Part shown: piece after piece, positions 17,052 to 26,371 of the stretch | Layout of the letters: every line of letters starts with the position of its first letter | Numbering within the stretch: position 1 is the stretch's first letter | Origin: Roseicitreum antarcticum | GTDB taxonomy: Bacteria > Pseudomonadota > Alphaproteobacteria > Rhodobacterales > Rhodobacteraceae | Direction: 5' to 3' | NCBI RefSeq assembly: GCF_014681765.1 | Contig: NZ_CP061498.1 | Location: forward strand, 372,001 to 436,000 | DNA: 64,000 nucleotides | Made by a program: the position numbers and the translations under genes | Notes under the pieces: model-generated | Told to the model about the DNA's origin: nothing | The model's database searches: none | What the model saw: only the letters and a program-made list of their open reading frames with translations

Positions 17052-18439
17052 GCGTCACCTCCCTCGCTGGCGATCAGGTGAAAGAAGGTGCCACTGACAT
17101 GGCCCCGATGTGACCCGGTTTCGGGCACGGACGTGCCATCTGCATCGGTCACATCGGCAAGGGGTGGGTCTGGTTGCTCCAGGATGGTCGAGTAATGGAA
17201 TTCATGCCCGCGCAGGGCTGCGCCCGTGGCATGACCCGGCAGGGCGCTGCGCAGGACTGCGCGGCGATAACCCAGGTGGAATTTGCGCTGCGCGTAGCTG
17301 GTGACAAGACCCAGAAGGCCCGCCATCTCATGCGCCACGCCTGCCTTGTCGATCAGCGCCGCGCCAAGGGCCATGTAGCCGCCGCATTCGCCATGCACCG
17401 GCCGGGTCTGCGCATGAAGCCGCAGCGCGGCGCGGAAGGTGGCAGCTGCGGCAAGGCGGCCTGCGTGCAATTCCGGATAGCCGCCGGGCAGCCAGACCAT
17501 ATCGGCGGTGGCGTCGGGCGCCTCATCCGCCAACGGTGAGAATGGGATAATCTCTGCTCCTGCTGCGCGCCAGCCGGTCAGTACATGCGGATATGTGAAG
17601 GAAAACGCGGCATCTTGCGCCAAGGCAATGCGCTGCGCGGGCGGCCGGGGCAGCGCGGGGGCAGCGCTTGCGGGGGCAGAGGTTCGCCGCACCGCAGGTG
17701 AAGCGGTAGTCCCATTGTCCAGCCCGCCCGCAGGTGCATCGCCTGCCACCGCTGCTGCCGCAGCCCGGATTGCGGCCAGATCGACATGCTCGCGCAAGAA
17801 GGTTGCGTAGCCATCGATTGCGGCGTCGAGGTCGGGATGCTCGACCGCCTGGATCAGCCCCAGATGGCGTTCGGGCAGCGTCAGGTCGCCGCGCCGGGGC
17901 AGGGCGCCAAGCACGCTGAGCCCGGCGCGCTCCATGCCCAGCCGGGTGAGTCTTTCATGGCGGGGCGAGGCGACGCGGTTCAGGATGACGCCCGCGATGG
18001 TCAGGTCCGGCATATAGGTCTTGAATCCCAGCGCGGTCGCCGCCGCCGATTGCGCCTGCCCGCTGACGTCGATGACAAGGATTACCGGCCAGCCCATGGC
18101 CTTCGCGGTCTCGGCGCTGCTACCAAACCCGCAGCGGCCCCGGGTCGCCACACCGTCAAACAGCCCCATCGACCCCTCGGCCACGCAGATATCGGCGCCT
18201 TGCGCCTGTGCTGAGATGGCACTCAACAGGTCCGCCCCCATCGCCCAGGTGTCAATGTTGAACGAAGGGCGTCCGCAGGCTGCAAGGTGAAACGCCGGGT
18301 CGATATAGTCGGGTCCAGATTTGAACGGCTGCACCCGCAGCCCGTCCTCCGATAACGCGCGCAACAGGCCCAGCATCACAGTCGTTTTTCCGGTACCCGA
18401 GGCAGGGGCCGAGATCATCAGGCCGGGTATTCTATTCAT
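17048..18439 (-). CDS. cobB: Hydrogenobyrinic acid a,c-diamide synthase
   Basis: A 463-residue ATP- and glutamine-dependent amidase of the a and c side chains of hydrogenobyrinic acid. The N-terminal dethiobiotin-synthetase-like domain has the P-loop [20 protein letters not shown] and PDYIDPAFH. The C-terminal class I glutamine amidotransferase domain has [14 protein letters not shown] and the nucleophile Cys in [11 protein letters not shown]. The two domains are joined by an unusually Ala/Pro/Ser/Gly-rich linker (around residues 225-265, including [20 protein letters not shown]). The ATG at 18439 starts at the conserved [11 protein letters not shown]; the longer open frame upstream is the cobM gene's 3' end in another phase. 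It overlaps cobM by 8 bp. Confidence 0.92.
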   Translation of the reverse strand: MNRIPGLMISAPASGTGKTTVMLGLLRALSEDGLRVQPFKSGPDYIDPAFHLAACGRPSFNIDTWAMGADLLSAISAQAQGADICVAEGSMGLFDGVATRGRCGFGSSAETAKAMGWPVILVIDVSGQAQSAAATALGFKTYMPDLTIAGVILNRVASPRHERLTRLGMERAGLSVLGALPRRGDLTLPERHLGLIQAVEHPDLDAAIDGYATFLREHVDLAAIRAAAAAVAGDAPAGGLDNGTTASPAVRRTSAPASAAPALPRPPAQRIALAQDAAFSFTYPHVLTGWRAAGAEIIPFSPLADEAPDATADMVWLPGGYPELHAGRLAAAATFRAALRLHAQTRPVHGECGGYMALGAALIDKAGVAHEMAGLLGLVTSYAQRKFHLGYRRAVLRSALPGHATGAALRGHEFHYSTILEQPDPPLADVTDADGTSVPETGSHRGHVSGTFFHLIASEGGDA

Positions 18440-19472
18440 CGGGGCGGTCACTTTCTGGTCGGGTATCGCTGTGGAATGCCTTGGTGTTGGCTTGTGGGCC
18501 GGGGTCGGTGGTGGTGCCAGGCGCGGGGGGCACCTTGCGCGAAGCCCCGCTGACTGCGGGGGCTGGCTGGGGGTCTTTGCCTGCGTCGTCGCCTGAGGCG
18601 CTGCCGCGCCGGTTCGTGTGTATGGGGGCGGGAGATATTGCGCGGTCAGCCGCCGCAGCGGGCGCTGCATCTGTGCTGCCCTCGGCTTCTGGCATCCAGC
18701 CCTGCCACGGGCTGTCCGCTCCCTGGGGGCGATAGCGGCGGTCGTAATCGCCCGCGTAAAGGCGGCTGTCGTCAAATCCTTCGCCCGCCAGCGCCCGCCC
18801 GACGATGATCAGCGCAGTGCGTGCAATCCCCGGGCCGACCCGGCCAGCTATGTCGCCCAGCGTGCCGCGGATGATCTGCTGGTCGGGCCAACTGGCGCGG
18901 TAGACCACAGCGACGGGGCAGTCCGCGCCGTAGTCTGGCGTCAGTTCTGCCACCACTGTGTCGAGGTTCTGTATCGATAGATGCAGCGCCAGGGTGGCAC
19001 CTGTGGCGGCAAAGTTCCGCAGGCTCTCACCTTCCGGCATGGCCGACGCGCGTCCCGGCGTGCGGGTCAGCACCACCGATTGCGCGAGGCCCGGCAACGT
19101 CAGTTCCGCCCCCAGCGCGGCGGCGGCGGCGGCAAACGACGGCACGCCGGGGGTAACGGTGAAGGGAACGCCCATGGCGCGCAGGCGGCGCAATTGCTCG
19201 CCCATCGCCGACCAGACCGACAAGTCGCCCGAATGCAGCCGCGCCACATCTTGACCTGTGGCATGGGCGCTGGCGATCTCTGCCATGATCGCATCCAGAT
19301 CCATCGGCGCGGTGTTGACGATCTTTGCGCCTGGGGGGCAGTGGGCAAGCACGGCCAGCGGCACCAGCGAGCCCGCATAAAGGCAGACCGGGCAGGAAGC
19401 GATCAGGTCGCGCCCGCGCAGGGTCAGAAGATCCGGCGCGCCGGGTCCGGCGCCGATGAAATGTACGGTCAT
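18432..19472 (-). CDS. cobM: Precorrin-4 C(11)-methyltransferase with long C-terminal tail
   Basis: A 346-residue CobM that methylates C11 of precorrin-4. The catalytic core of about 265 residues is standard: [60 protein letters not shown] and [16 protein letters not shown], ending with [16 protein letters not shown]. About 75 further residues are a disordered, Pro/Ala/Ser/Thr/Asp-rich tail (from about residue 275, for example [20 protein letters not shown]) that typical CobM proteins lack. The start overlaps the cobE stop (ATGA at 19469-19472) and its end overlaps cobB by 8 bp. Confidence 0.92.
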   Translation of the reverse strand: MTVHFIGAGPGAPDLLTLRGRDLIASCPVCLYAGSLVPLAVLAHCPPGAKIVNTAPMDLDAIMAEIASAHATGQDVARLHSGDLSVWSAMGEQLRRLRAMGVPFTVTPGVPSFAAAAAALGAELTLPGLAQSVVLTRTPGRASAMPEGESLRNFAATGATLALHLSIQNLDTVVAELTPDYGADCPVAVVYRASWPDQQIIRGTLGDIAGRVGPGIARTALIIVGRALAGEGFDDSRLYAGDYDRRYRPQGADSPWQGWMPEAEGSTDAAPAAAADRAISPAPIHTNRRGSASGDDAGKDPQPAPAVSGASRKVPPAPGTTTDPGPQANTKAFHSDTRPESDRPDE

Positions 19473-20140
19473 GTCGTGCTTTCGGGGTTGGTGGTGTGCC
19501 GTATCGCGTCGCCCGTGCCCATAGCATCGGGGGCTGGCCCAATCCCAAGCGCGAGCGCGCAAGTGGCTTTGCGGTCGCCTGAAACGGCGCGCGGGGCCAG
19601 CAGGCGTGCGCCGCTTCCTGCGGCGGCAAGTGCCGCCGCTTCGGCCACCGATCCGGTGCCGTATGCCGCCTGCGCAGCAGCGGAATACGTGGCGGTGGCC
19701 TGTGCGGCCAGTACGTCCGCAGCGACGCCATGCAGCGGGCGTGGCAACCGGCGGGCCAGGGCCTGCATGGCAGGACTGCCGACTTTGGTCTGCGCGGTTG
19801 CCAGCAGGTCGGGGCCGGTGGGGTGCCCGGTTGGGCGGTCGCTTGTGTGGTCGGCGGACGGTTTGACGCCGCTCGGTAGACCAGCTGCCGCCCGCTTTTC
19901 ACCCGCCGATTGCTCCGCCGAAAGCTGCGTCTGAAGCGCATGAGAGCCCCGATCTCTTGGCCCACGATCCGCTGCACCATGCTCCGAAGTCGTCAGATCT
20001 TTGGTGCGGTCGGCATGTACCGTAGCAGTATCCGGGCCTGATGCAGGGTCAGGGCGCAACGCCGCCAGCGCGTGCGATAGCGCGCTATGCAGGCTTTCCA
20101 CCGTGGCGTCCTTGCGGAACCCGAAACCCGCCACGATCAT
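19469..20140 (-). CDS. cobE: Cobalamin biosynthesis protein CobE with a large internal insertion
   Basis: CobE proteins are small (about 125-140 residues, CbiG C-terminal fold) and are implicated in cobalamin synthesis; no reaction is firmly assigned. Here the two conserved blocks, [20 protein letters not shown] at the N-terminus and [20 protein letters not shown] with [11 protein letters not shown] near the C-terminus, are separated by about 75 residues of low-complexity sequence rich in Thr, Ser, Asp, Ala and Gly (residues about 33-110), giving 223 residues. The ATG at 20140 overlaps the cobL stop by 4 bp. An upstream frame extension lies inside cobL and was discarded. Confidence 0.82.
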   Translation of the reverse strand: MIVAGFGFRKDATVESLHSALSHALAALRPDPASGPDTATVHADRTKDLTTSEHGAADRGPRDRGSHALQTQLSAEQSAGEKRAAAGLPSGVKPSADHTSDRPTGHPTGPDLLATAQTKVGSPAMQALARRLPRPLHGVAADVLAAQATATYSAAAQAAYGTGSVAEAAALAAAGSGARLLAPRAVSGDRKATCALALGIGPAPDAMGTGDAIRHTTNPESTT

Positions 20141-21444
20141 CGCGTGACACTCCATTGCACGATCGGATAGGCGGCCTTCCAGCCACGATGCCCTGCGGCC
20201 TTGGGTCCCAGGGTGCCTGCCTGGGCCAGTTCCACCCGCAACAAGTCCCCGCCGCGGGCTGCCTGCGCCGCGATCAGCAGCGCCTCTGACCCCAGGGTGA
20301 CGGCATTTGCCACCACGCGGGTACCGGGGGGCAGGTGCTGCCACAGCCAGTGCAAGAGCGCGTCCGATAGCCCTCCGCCGATGAAGACGGCATCGGGCCG
20401 GGGCGCACCCGCCTGCATCAGCCCTTCCAGCGCGTCCGGCGCGCGGCCGTTGACCACTGCCAGCCGGTCCATGCCCAGCCGGTCGGCATTGGCACGGATG
20501 GTGGCGGCGCGGTCAGCGCGCGGCTCTATGCTGGTGGCAGCAAGGCGTGGGCCTGCCAGCAACCATTCAATCGCGATGGAGCCCGATCCTGATCCGATGT
20601 CCCACAAATGTTCGGCCCCGCGCGGCGCCAGCGCCGAAAGGGTCAGCGCGCGCACCGGGCGTCGGGTGATCTGGCCGTCATGGTCAAACCAATCCTCAGC
20701 CCGACCCGGGGCCAACGGCAGCACCGCGCCTGAGCCCGCGACCATCACCGCCACGCAGACCGGGTGGCGAAAGCCGCCCCGTGGAATCGCGCCCGATGCA
20801 ACGCCGGGCAGGGCGCTGGCAGATGCGCTTTCCTCTGCGATGGGCGGCGCATCGCACAGCGCATCTGCGGTCACATCTGTGCGCCGCTCAGACATGCCGC
20901 CGACGCTTTCCAGCACGCTCACGCTGGATGCGCCAAAGCCCGCCTGATGCAGATAGGCTGCCAGATCGTCCACTGACGCCCCGTCACGCAAAAGCGCGAT
21001 CAGCCGCACACCCGGGTGCAGCGCGGGGCGCAGCCGGGTCAGGGGTGCGGCATGCAGCCCGAAACACCCAACCCCCTCCAGCGCCCAGCCCATGCGCGCT
21101 GCGACCAGCGTGAAGATCGCAGGGCCGGGCAAGGCGTGCCATTCCCCGGGCGAGAGGTGCCGCGCCAGCACCGACCCTGCGCCAAACCAGAATGGATCGC
21201 CCGACGCGAGGACCACCACCCGCCGCCCGCGCAAGGCCAGAAGCGGTGCAATGCCATCGGCAAAGGGGACGGGCCACCGGATCTGTTCTGCGGATACCGC
21301 TGGCAACAGCGCCAGATGCCGCGACGCACCCATGACGATCTCGGCGCGTTCCAGCGCGGCGCAGCCTGCAGGCGTCAGGCCGTCAGGCCCGTCCTCGCCC
21401 AGACCGAGGATCGTCAGCCAAGGGGTGGTGGAGGTGTCACGCAT
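20137..21444 (-). CDS. cobL: Precorrin-6Y C5,15-methyltransferase (decarboxylating)
   Basis: A 435-residue bifunctional enzyme converting precorrin-6B (6Y) to precorrin-8. The N-terminal CbiE-like methylase domain shows WLTILGLGEDGPDGLTPAG and VVVLASGDPFWFGAGSVLA. The C-terminal CbiT-like domain, which does decarboxylation and C15 methylation, has LWDIGSGSGSIAIEWLLAGP and PDAVFIGGGLSDALLHWLW. The domain junction includes a stretch of Ala/Ser/Pro (ESASASALPGVASGAIPRGG, around residue 215). The ATG at 21444 (MRDTSTTPWLT) is the likely start. It is the first gene of the second minus-strand cob unit and diverges from cobK. Confidence 0.93.
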   Translation of the reverse strand: MRDTSTTPWLTILGLGEDGPDGLTPAGCAALERAEIVMGASRHLALLPAVSAEQIRWPVPFADGIAPLLALRGRRVVVLASGDPFWFGAGSVLARHLSPGEWHALPGPAIFTLVAARMGWALEGVGCFGLHAAPLTRLRPALHPGVRLIALLRDGASVDDLAAYLHQAGFGASSVSVLESVGGMSERRTDVTADALCDAPPIAEESASASALPGVASGAIPRGGFRHPVCVAVMVAGSGAVLPLAPGRAEDWFDHDGQITRRPVRALTLSALAPRGAEHLWDIGSGSGSIAIEWLLAGPRLAATSIEPRADRAATIRANADRLGMDRLAVVNGRAPDALEGLMQAGAPRPDAVFIGGGLSDALLHWLWQHLPPGTRVVANAVTLGSEALLIAAQAARGGDLLRVELAQAGTLGPKAAGHRGWKAAYPIVQWSVTR

Positions 21445-21782
21445 GGGCTGTGCCCTCAAGTTTGCCTTTGGCAGAGGATCCGCAGCGCGTGCCCGCTGCC
21501 ATGCCGGTTTCGGCACGCATAGGCGTCAAGCGGCGTGCGGGTGCCACGACACCTTGTCTGTTCGAATCCGGACCGCTGATAGCCTTCCGTGCCTTTGCAA
21601 AGCGGCGCGGCATGACGCCAGAGCTGTAGCGTGATCGTCGGGCTGTTGGTTTTGCGACCTGACCGATGGGACGCCGCCCCGGCAAGATTTTCGCGTCTGA
21701 TGGCGCGCAACTGCTTGCAGCCCGAAGGCCCCCCGGTGCAATCATGGCGGAAGCGATGAAACCCAGCAACGAGGGGCGGAAC
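21445..21782. other. Divergent cobL/cobK intergenic region
   Basis: The 338-bp gap between divergent cobL and cobK must hold promoters for both. I looked for a second cobalamin riboswitch here on both strands and did not see the conserved B12 box elements. One TTCGAATCC stretch (21561-21569) resembles a tRNA T-loop but has no flanking stem or cloverleaf. Confidence 0.4.
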
Positions 21783-22556
21783 ATGGGCGACGCGACATCA
21801 ACCATTGTGCAGAACCTCCTGATCCTTGGCGGCACGACCGGGGCAACGGCGTTGTGCGCCCGTCTGGCCGAATTGCAAATCCCCGGCACGATCTCTTTCG
21901 CGGGTCGCGTGCAGCGCCCAGTGCGCCAGCCGTTGCCACGACGGGTGGGCGGGTTTGGCGGCGTCGACGGGCTGGCAACCTATCTGCGCGACCATCGCAT
22001 CACCCATATGGTGGATGCAACGCATCCCTTCGCCGCGCAGATGAGCCGCCATGCCGTGGCCGCCTGCGCGCAGGCAGGCGTGCCGCTGATCGCGCTGACC
22101 CGCCCGGCGTGGATGCCCGCGCCGGGCGACCAATGGACCCGCGTGCCCGACATTGCAGGGGCGGTGGCAGCCCTCGCCCGCCCGCCCGCCCGGGTCATGC
22201 TGGCCGTGGGGCGCATGCATCTGGCCGAGTTCGCGCCCAATCCGCAGCACGACTACTTGCTGCGGCTGGTCGATCCGCCCGAAGTGCCGCCGCCCTTTCC
22301 CCGCCATCATATCATCGTGGACCGGGGGCCGTTCACCATTGCAGGCGATCGGGCCCTGATGCAGGCCCATGGAATCGAGATGGTAGTGTCGAAGAATGCC
22401 GGTGGCGCGGGCGCTGTGGCCAAGATCACGGCGGCCCGTGAACTGGGTCTGCCGGTCATCATGATCGACCGCCCCGCGCTGCCCGCCCGCACCGAGGTCT
22501 ATGACGTCGAGGCCGTTCTGGAATGGCTGGGGGATCGGGAAGCGCCGCAGTTCTAG
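21783..22556 (+). CDS. cobK: Precorrin-6A reductase
   Basis: A 257-residue NADPH-dependent reductase of the precorrin-6A macrocycle. Family features are VQNLLILGGTTGATALCARL at the N-terminus, ITHMVDATHPFAAQMSRHA (the highly conserved DATHPFA), LALTRPAW-like LIALTRPAWMP, and KNAGGAGAVAKITAARELG. It is the only cob gene on the plus strand, between the convergent cobJ end and the divergent cobL start. The ATG at 21783 has GAGGGGCGGAAC upstream; earlier in-frame ATGs (21744, 21756) are less well placed. Confidence 0.92.
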   Translation: MGDATSTIVQNLLILGGTTGATALCARLAELQIPGTISFAGRVQRPVRQPLPRRVGGFGGVDGLATYLRDHRITHMVDATHPFAAQMSRHAVAACAQAGVPLIALTRPAWMPAPGDQWTRVPDIAGAVAALARPPARVMLAVGRMHLAEFAPNPQHDYLLRLVDPPEVPPPFPRHHIIVDRGPFTIAGDRALMQAHGIEMVVSKNAGGAGAVAKITAARELGLPVIMIDRPALPARTEVYDVEAVLEWLGDREAPQF

Positions 22557-22560
22557 GTGT

Positions 22561-22603
22561 GATCGGGCGCAGCACCTCCAGCTTGCGCTGATGCGCCCGG
22601 ATC
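22561..22603. terminator. Hairpin between convergent cobK and cobJ
   Basis: GATCGGGCGCA (22561-22571) pairs with TGCGCCCGGATC (22592-22603) with one bulged base, directly after the cobK stop. No T-run follows, so termination is probable but not certain. Confidence 0.45.
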
Positions 22604-22699
22604 GGGCCGTGGCGGCGCTGGTCACGCCGCGTGGCGCCAGAATTAGGCGCCCGGCGCCTGCATCGCTGCCGGACCCGCGCGTGGGGCATCCCGTCCATT

Positions 22700-23455
22700 T
22701 CATCGCGTCACCGAACGCGGCGTGTAGACCCATGGCGCGCGCCCTGGCCGCGCGATGATCCGCGTGGCAGACGATCCGACGATGACCATTGTGCGCATGT
22801 CGGCCATCTCGGGGCGGCATTCGGGCAGGGGTATGACGCTTATGACTTCTGCCGGGGTCGATACCGCGCGCGCGAAGATCACTGGGCGCGCGTCGCCGCA
22901 TGCCTCATTGAGCACTTCCAGCGTGCGGGCAAAGCCTTCGGGGCGCGACGCCGACCTTGGGTTGTAGAAAGCCATGGCGAAATCGGCCTCTGCCGCCAGC
23001 CGCAGCCGGGCTTCGATCACCGCCCAGGGCTTCAGGTTGTCGGATAAGTTGATGGTGCAGAAATCATGTCCAAGTGGCGCGCCCGCCCGGGCCGCCGCAG
23101 CCAGCATCGCAGTGATGCCCGGCAGCACCTGGATATCCAGCGCCCGCCATTCGGCCGGCCCTGACTCCAACACTTCGAACACCGCCGAGGCCATGGCGAA
23201 AACGCCTGGATCGCCTGAGGACACGATGACCACCCGCGCCCCCGCCTGCGCCATTTCCAGCGCGTGGCAGGCGCGGTCAGCCTCGACCCTGTTGTCGCTG
23301 GGATGCAGCGTCAGGCCCGGACGGGTGGGGATGCGCGCCACATAAGGGATATAGCCGACGACATCGGTTGCCTGCGCCAGCGCTGCCGCTACCTGCGGCG
23401 TGACCATGGCATCCGCGCCCGGGCCAAGCCCCGCGATGGTCAGCGTCCCGTTCAC
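22700..23455 (-). CDS. cobJ: Precorrin-3B C(17)-methyltransferase
   Basis: A 251-residue methylase that methylates C17 and drives ring contraction of precorrin-3B to precorrin-4. Motifs are LTIAGLGPGADAMVTPQVAA, VVGYIPYVARI, VIVSSGDPGVFAMASAVFE, VLPGITAMLAAAARAGAPLG and FAMAFYNPRSASRP. The start is a GTG at 23455 that overlaps the cobI stop (GTGA), and no in-frame ATG precedes the conserved N-terminus. It is the last gene of the riboswitch-led unit and converges on cobK. Confidence 0.92.
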   Translation of the reverse strand: MNGTLTIAGLGPGADAMVTPQVAAALAQATDVVGYIPYVARIPTRPGLTLHPSDNRVEADRACHALEMAQAGARVVIVSSGDPGVFAMASAVFEVLESGPAEWRALDIQVLPGITAMLAAAARAGAPLGHDFCTINLSDNLKPWAVIEARLRLAAEADFAMAFYNPRSASRPEGFARTLEVLNEACGDARPVIFARAVSTPAEVISVIPLPECRPEMADMRTMVIVGSSATRIIARPGRAPWVYTPRSVTR

Positions 23456-24252
23456 GGCCGTCGCCCCTGTCCATGCACGATGACGATCGAGAAATAGGGC
23501 GTCACCCGGCCCGCCGCCTGCGCCAGCGGCACCACATTCTGGTCGGCCATCGCGGCATATTCCACCAGCCATGCGGCGTCATAGCGGCCCGCAGCCTGCA
23601 GCGCGCGGCGGACCTTATCGATATTGCGTCCGATCTTCATCACCACCAGCGCATCGGCGCGGCGCATGTGTTCGGTCAGCACATCCTCGGGCAGAGTGCC
23701 CATCAGCACGCTTAGCACATCATCGCCCCAGGTCACCGGCAGACCCGTCGCGGTCCAGGCCGCCGACATGCCGGTGATGCCGGGCACCACCTGCACCGGC
23801 ACGTCATCGCGCAGCCGGGAATAGAGGTGCATGAAGGAGCCGTAAAAGAAAGGATCCCCCTCGCACAGCACCACCACATCGTCGCCGCCCTGTGCCAACC
23901 CGCGCAGATGCGCGGTGCAGGTGGTGTAGAAGTCAGACAGCAGCGCGTTATATCGCGGATCACTCAGCGGGATTTCGGTGGTAACGGGGTATTCCATGGC
24001 ATATTCCACCACGCCCGCGGGCAGCATGTCTGCCACGATGCGCCGTGCCTGCCCCGCGCGCCCCGCCTTGCGGAAGAACGCCACATGGCGCGCACCGCGC
24101 AGCAACCTGTCTGCGCGCACGCTCAGAAGATCAGCCGCGCCGGGGCCAAGGCCCAGCCCATAGATGGTGCCGGGCGCCGTGGCCGTCGGCTTGGTGTCGG
24201 TTGCCGTCTTGACGGCTGGCGGGGGGCCAGCGACATCCTGAGGCGCGGTCAT
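23452..24252 (-). CDS. cobI: Precorrin-2 C(20)-methyltransferase
   Basis: A 266-residue methylase that converts precorrin-2 to precorrin-3A. Motifs are IYGLGLGPGAADLLSVRADR, VVVLCEGDPFFYGSFMHLY, VVPGITGMSAAWTATGLPVT and ADALVVMKIGRNIDKVRRAL. About 28 residues before the core (APQDVAGPPPAVKTATDTKP onward) form a Pro/Ala/Thr-rich extension absent from typical CobI. The ATG at 24252 overlaps the cobH stop by 4 bp, so the extended N-terminus rests on this coupled start; there is no internal ATG just before IYGLG. Confidence 0.92.
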   Translation of the reverse strand: MTAPQDVAGPPPAVKTATDTKPTATAPGTIYGLGLGPGAADLLSVRADRLLRGARHVAFFRKAGRAGQARRIVADMLPAGVVEYAMEYPVTTEIPLSDPRYNALLSDFYTTCTAHLRGLAQGGDDVVVLCEGDPFFYGSFMHLYSRLRDDVPVQVVPGITGMSAAWTATGLPVTWGDDVLSVLMGTLPEDVLTEHMRRADALVVMKIGRNIDKVRRALQAAGRYDAAWLVEYAAMADQNVVPLAQAAGRVTPYFSIVIVHGQGRRP

Positions 24253-24878
24253 TCGGCACGGCTCGCAAGCGCGTTGAGCGCGGCAACAGTGATTGCGCTG
24301 CCGCCCAGCCGTCCCTGCACGATGCAGCACGGCACCGGCTGATCTGCCCATAGTGCATCCTTGCTTTCAACGGCACCCACGAACCCCACCGGGCAACCGA
24401 TGATGGCGGCGGGGCGCGGGCAGGCGGGGTCTTGCAGCATGTTCAGCAGATGAAACAGCGCGGTCGGTGCATTGCCGATTGCCACCACCGCCCCCGCCAG
24501 GTGCGGGCGCCACAGCTCCAACGCTGCCGCCGACCGGGTGTTGCCCAGCATCGCCGCAAGGTCGCGCACATTGTCCTCATGCAGGGTGCAGATGACCCTG
24601 TTATCGGCGGGCAGGCGGGCGCGGGTGATGCCCTCGCTCACCATGCGCGCATCGCACAGGATCGGTGCGCCTGCGGCAAGTGCGGCGCGCGCCGCAGCGC
24701 TGAAGCCTTCTGAAAAGCGGAGGTAGGGTGCCAATTCTACCATACCCGCAGCATGGATCATCCGCACGGCGATGGGTTCGTCATCGGGGGTGAAACGGGC
24801 CAGTTCGGCCTCGGCCCGGATGGTTGCGAAAGACTGGCGGTAGATCGCCGCGCCGTCGGTCTGGTAGGTATGGGTCAT
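24249..24878 (-). CDS. cobH: Precorrin-8X methylmutase
   Basis: A 209-residue CobH that moves the C11 methyl group to C12 to give hydrogenobyrinic acid. Conserved segments are IYRQSFATIRAEAELARF, AVRMIHAAGMVELAPYLRFS (containing the catalytic His region), GAPILCDARMVSEGITRARL, VAIGNAPTALFHLLNML and IIGCPVGFVGAVESKDAL. Length and sequence are standard, with none of the insertions seen in neighbouring cob genes. It follows cobG after 71 bp and is coupled to cobI by an ATGA overlap. Confidence 0.95.
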   Translation of the reverse strand: MTHTYQTDGAAIYRQSFATIRAEAELARFTPDDEPIAVRMIHAAGMVELAPYLRFSEGFSAAARAALAAGAPILCDARMVSEGITRARLPADNRVICTLHEDNVRDLAAMLGNTRSAAALELWRPHLAGAVVAIGNAPTALFHLLNMLQDPACPRPAAIIGCPVGFVGAVESKDALWADQPVPCCIVQGRLGGSAITVAALNALASRAE

Positions 24879-24949
24879 TTGTGGTGTTCCGGTTGGGCGT
24901 GCGTATGAGACGGTGGGCAGGCAAGTGGCGTTGGTTTGCTCGGCATGGC

Positions 24950-26371
24950 TCAGGGCAACAGATTGTGGTTCAGAAGGTCATCGGCTGTCAGTCCCGTTTG
25001 GGTGGCGGCATCCCATGCATGGCCGTTTTCCACAAGGTCAAAGCGCCCATCGCGCCCCACCAGCGTCAACCCCGCCGCTCGCGCCCGGGCGCAGCCCTTG
25101 GCGCAGCCAGAGACATGCAGCCCCGGCATTAACGCGCTAGGACTGCTCGATCGCATGCGAGAAGGCGCTTGATCGCCACACTGATCGACCTGACGGCGTT
25201 CGCCTTGACCGAAATCCAATGCAGTGGCTGGGTCGTCCGGGGGCATGCCTGCGCCCGGCATCTCGGCGGCAGGCAAGTGCGCCAGCGCGCGGGCAAGGGG
25301 CCGGGTCTCGACGGTTGCCTGCGGGCAGAACGGCGCCCCGGGGCAGGCGTCGATGCCGCGCAGCGGGTCTGCGGGGGTGGTTATGAACGGCGCGGCCTGT
25401 GGCATCTGCGCGGTCCCTTCCAGCAAGAACAGCCGCCAGGGCGTGACACGCAGGGCGACAATCTGCTGATCGGCATGCAAATGCCGCGCCAGTTCTGTGG
25501 CGTCTATCTGGCCAAAGGCGGCACCGACCAGCGGGCCAAGGGGCGTCATGCCCACATCTGGCATCTGTTCGGCGGTGGATGCGCCGGGTGCCTGTGCTGC
25601 GCCTTGCAGGGCGTTCAACTGCGCAGGGGCGCGTGGGGCAATCGCCTGTTCCCTCGTCGCCTCGTCCGCCGCTGCGTTGGGATGTGCACCAACCTCCGCT
25701 GCGGCAACCGCCGCTGCTGAAAGCGGCGCGGTGGTCGTCCATTCCGGGGGAAGCGGGTGGTTGGCGACAACGTCGGCCATGCGGCGATGCGCAGTCGTGC
25801 GGTGCCGGTCGAACCACTGCGCCAACTCGATCAGCGCGGGCATTGCGCCCGCTTCTGTCACCGCCCGGCCATGGGTGCAGCCTGCGGCACGCAAGATCAG
25901 GACATCCGCCCCACGCTCCAACCGGAAATCGGCGCTGTCAGCCTGCAAAAGGGGCACAGGTCCGGTGTCCACCGCAAAACCTACCTTGGCAGGCAGGCCG
26001 GGAAGGGCAGCGAGGGTGTTCAGCAGTGCCTGCGTAAGCCGGTCGGTCAGGTCGCCTGGCTCCCAGAAAGGCTGCACAAGAATGTTGCGCCGCCCCTCAA
26101 GGGCTGGGTCTTCATCCAGCAGCCGCAGGGCGGATAGCCCAGCGATGAGTGCTGGGTGGTCACCCTCAGCCACGCCGCGGATTTGCAGATTGGCGCGGTT
26201 GGTCAGGTCCATCGTGCCGTTGCCATAGCGCCCGGCCAGATCGCACAGGCCCAGCATCTGCGCGCGTGTCAACCGGGCATGGCGCGGGCGCACCCGCACC
26301 ACCAACCCGTCGCCCGACAGCATCGGGCGGTAGGCGCCGGGGCACCAGCCCTGGACCACCGGCGCGCTCAT
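24950..26371 (-). CDS. cobG: Precorrin-3B synthase
   Basis: A 473-residue monooxygenase related to sulfite/nitrite reductases; it hydroxylates precorrin-3A with O2 to precorrin-3B, the hallmark of the aerobic pathway. The N-terminal half-domain begins [20 protein letters not shown] and includes [17 protein letters not shown]. The [4Fe-4S] ligands are the cysteines of [12 protein letters not shown] and [11 protein letters not shown]. The two halves are separated by about 60-80 Ala/Thr/Pro-rich residues (about 205-285, for example [20 protein letters not shown]), and a second loose stretch precedes the last Cys pair. This makes the protein longer than the usual about 390-430. The start overlaps the cobN stop (ATGA). 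Confidence 0.88.
   Translation of the reverse strand: MSAPVVQGWCPGAYRPMLSGDGLVVRVRPRHARLTRAQMLGLCDLAGRYGNGTMDLTNRANLQIRGVAEGDHPALIAGLSALRLLDEDPALEGRRNILVQPFWEPGDLTDRLTQALLNTLAALPGLPAKVGFAVDTGPVPLLQADSADFRLERGADVLILRAAGCTHGRAVTEAGAMPALIELAQWFDRHRTTAHRRMADVVANHPLPPEWTTTAPLSAAAVAAAEVGAHPNAAADEATREQAIAPRAPAQLNALQGAAQAPGASTAEQMPDVGMTPLGPLVGAAFGQIDATELARHLHADQQIVALRVTPWRLFLLEGTAQMPQAAPFITTPADPLRGIDACPGAPFCPQATVETRPLARALAHLPAAEMPGAGMPPDDPATALDFGQGERRQVDQCGDQAPSRMRSSSPSALMPGLHVSGCAKGCARARAAGLTLVGRDGRFDLVENGHAWDAATQTGLTADDLLNHNLLP

Noticed and set aside
21520-21600. TTCGAATCC resembling a tRNA T-loop, considered as a tRNA or an attachment-site remnant
   Set aside because: The flanking bases do not form a T-stem, and no acceptor, D-arm or anticodon arm can be folded around it.
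21445-21782. Second cobalamin riboswitch for cobL or cobK
   Set aside because: None of the conserved elements found at 32589-32822 (GAAAAGGGAA, AGCCACTGG, GCCGGGAGACCTGCC) are present on either strand.
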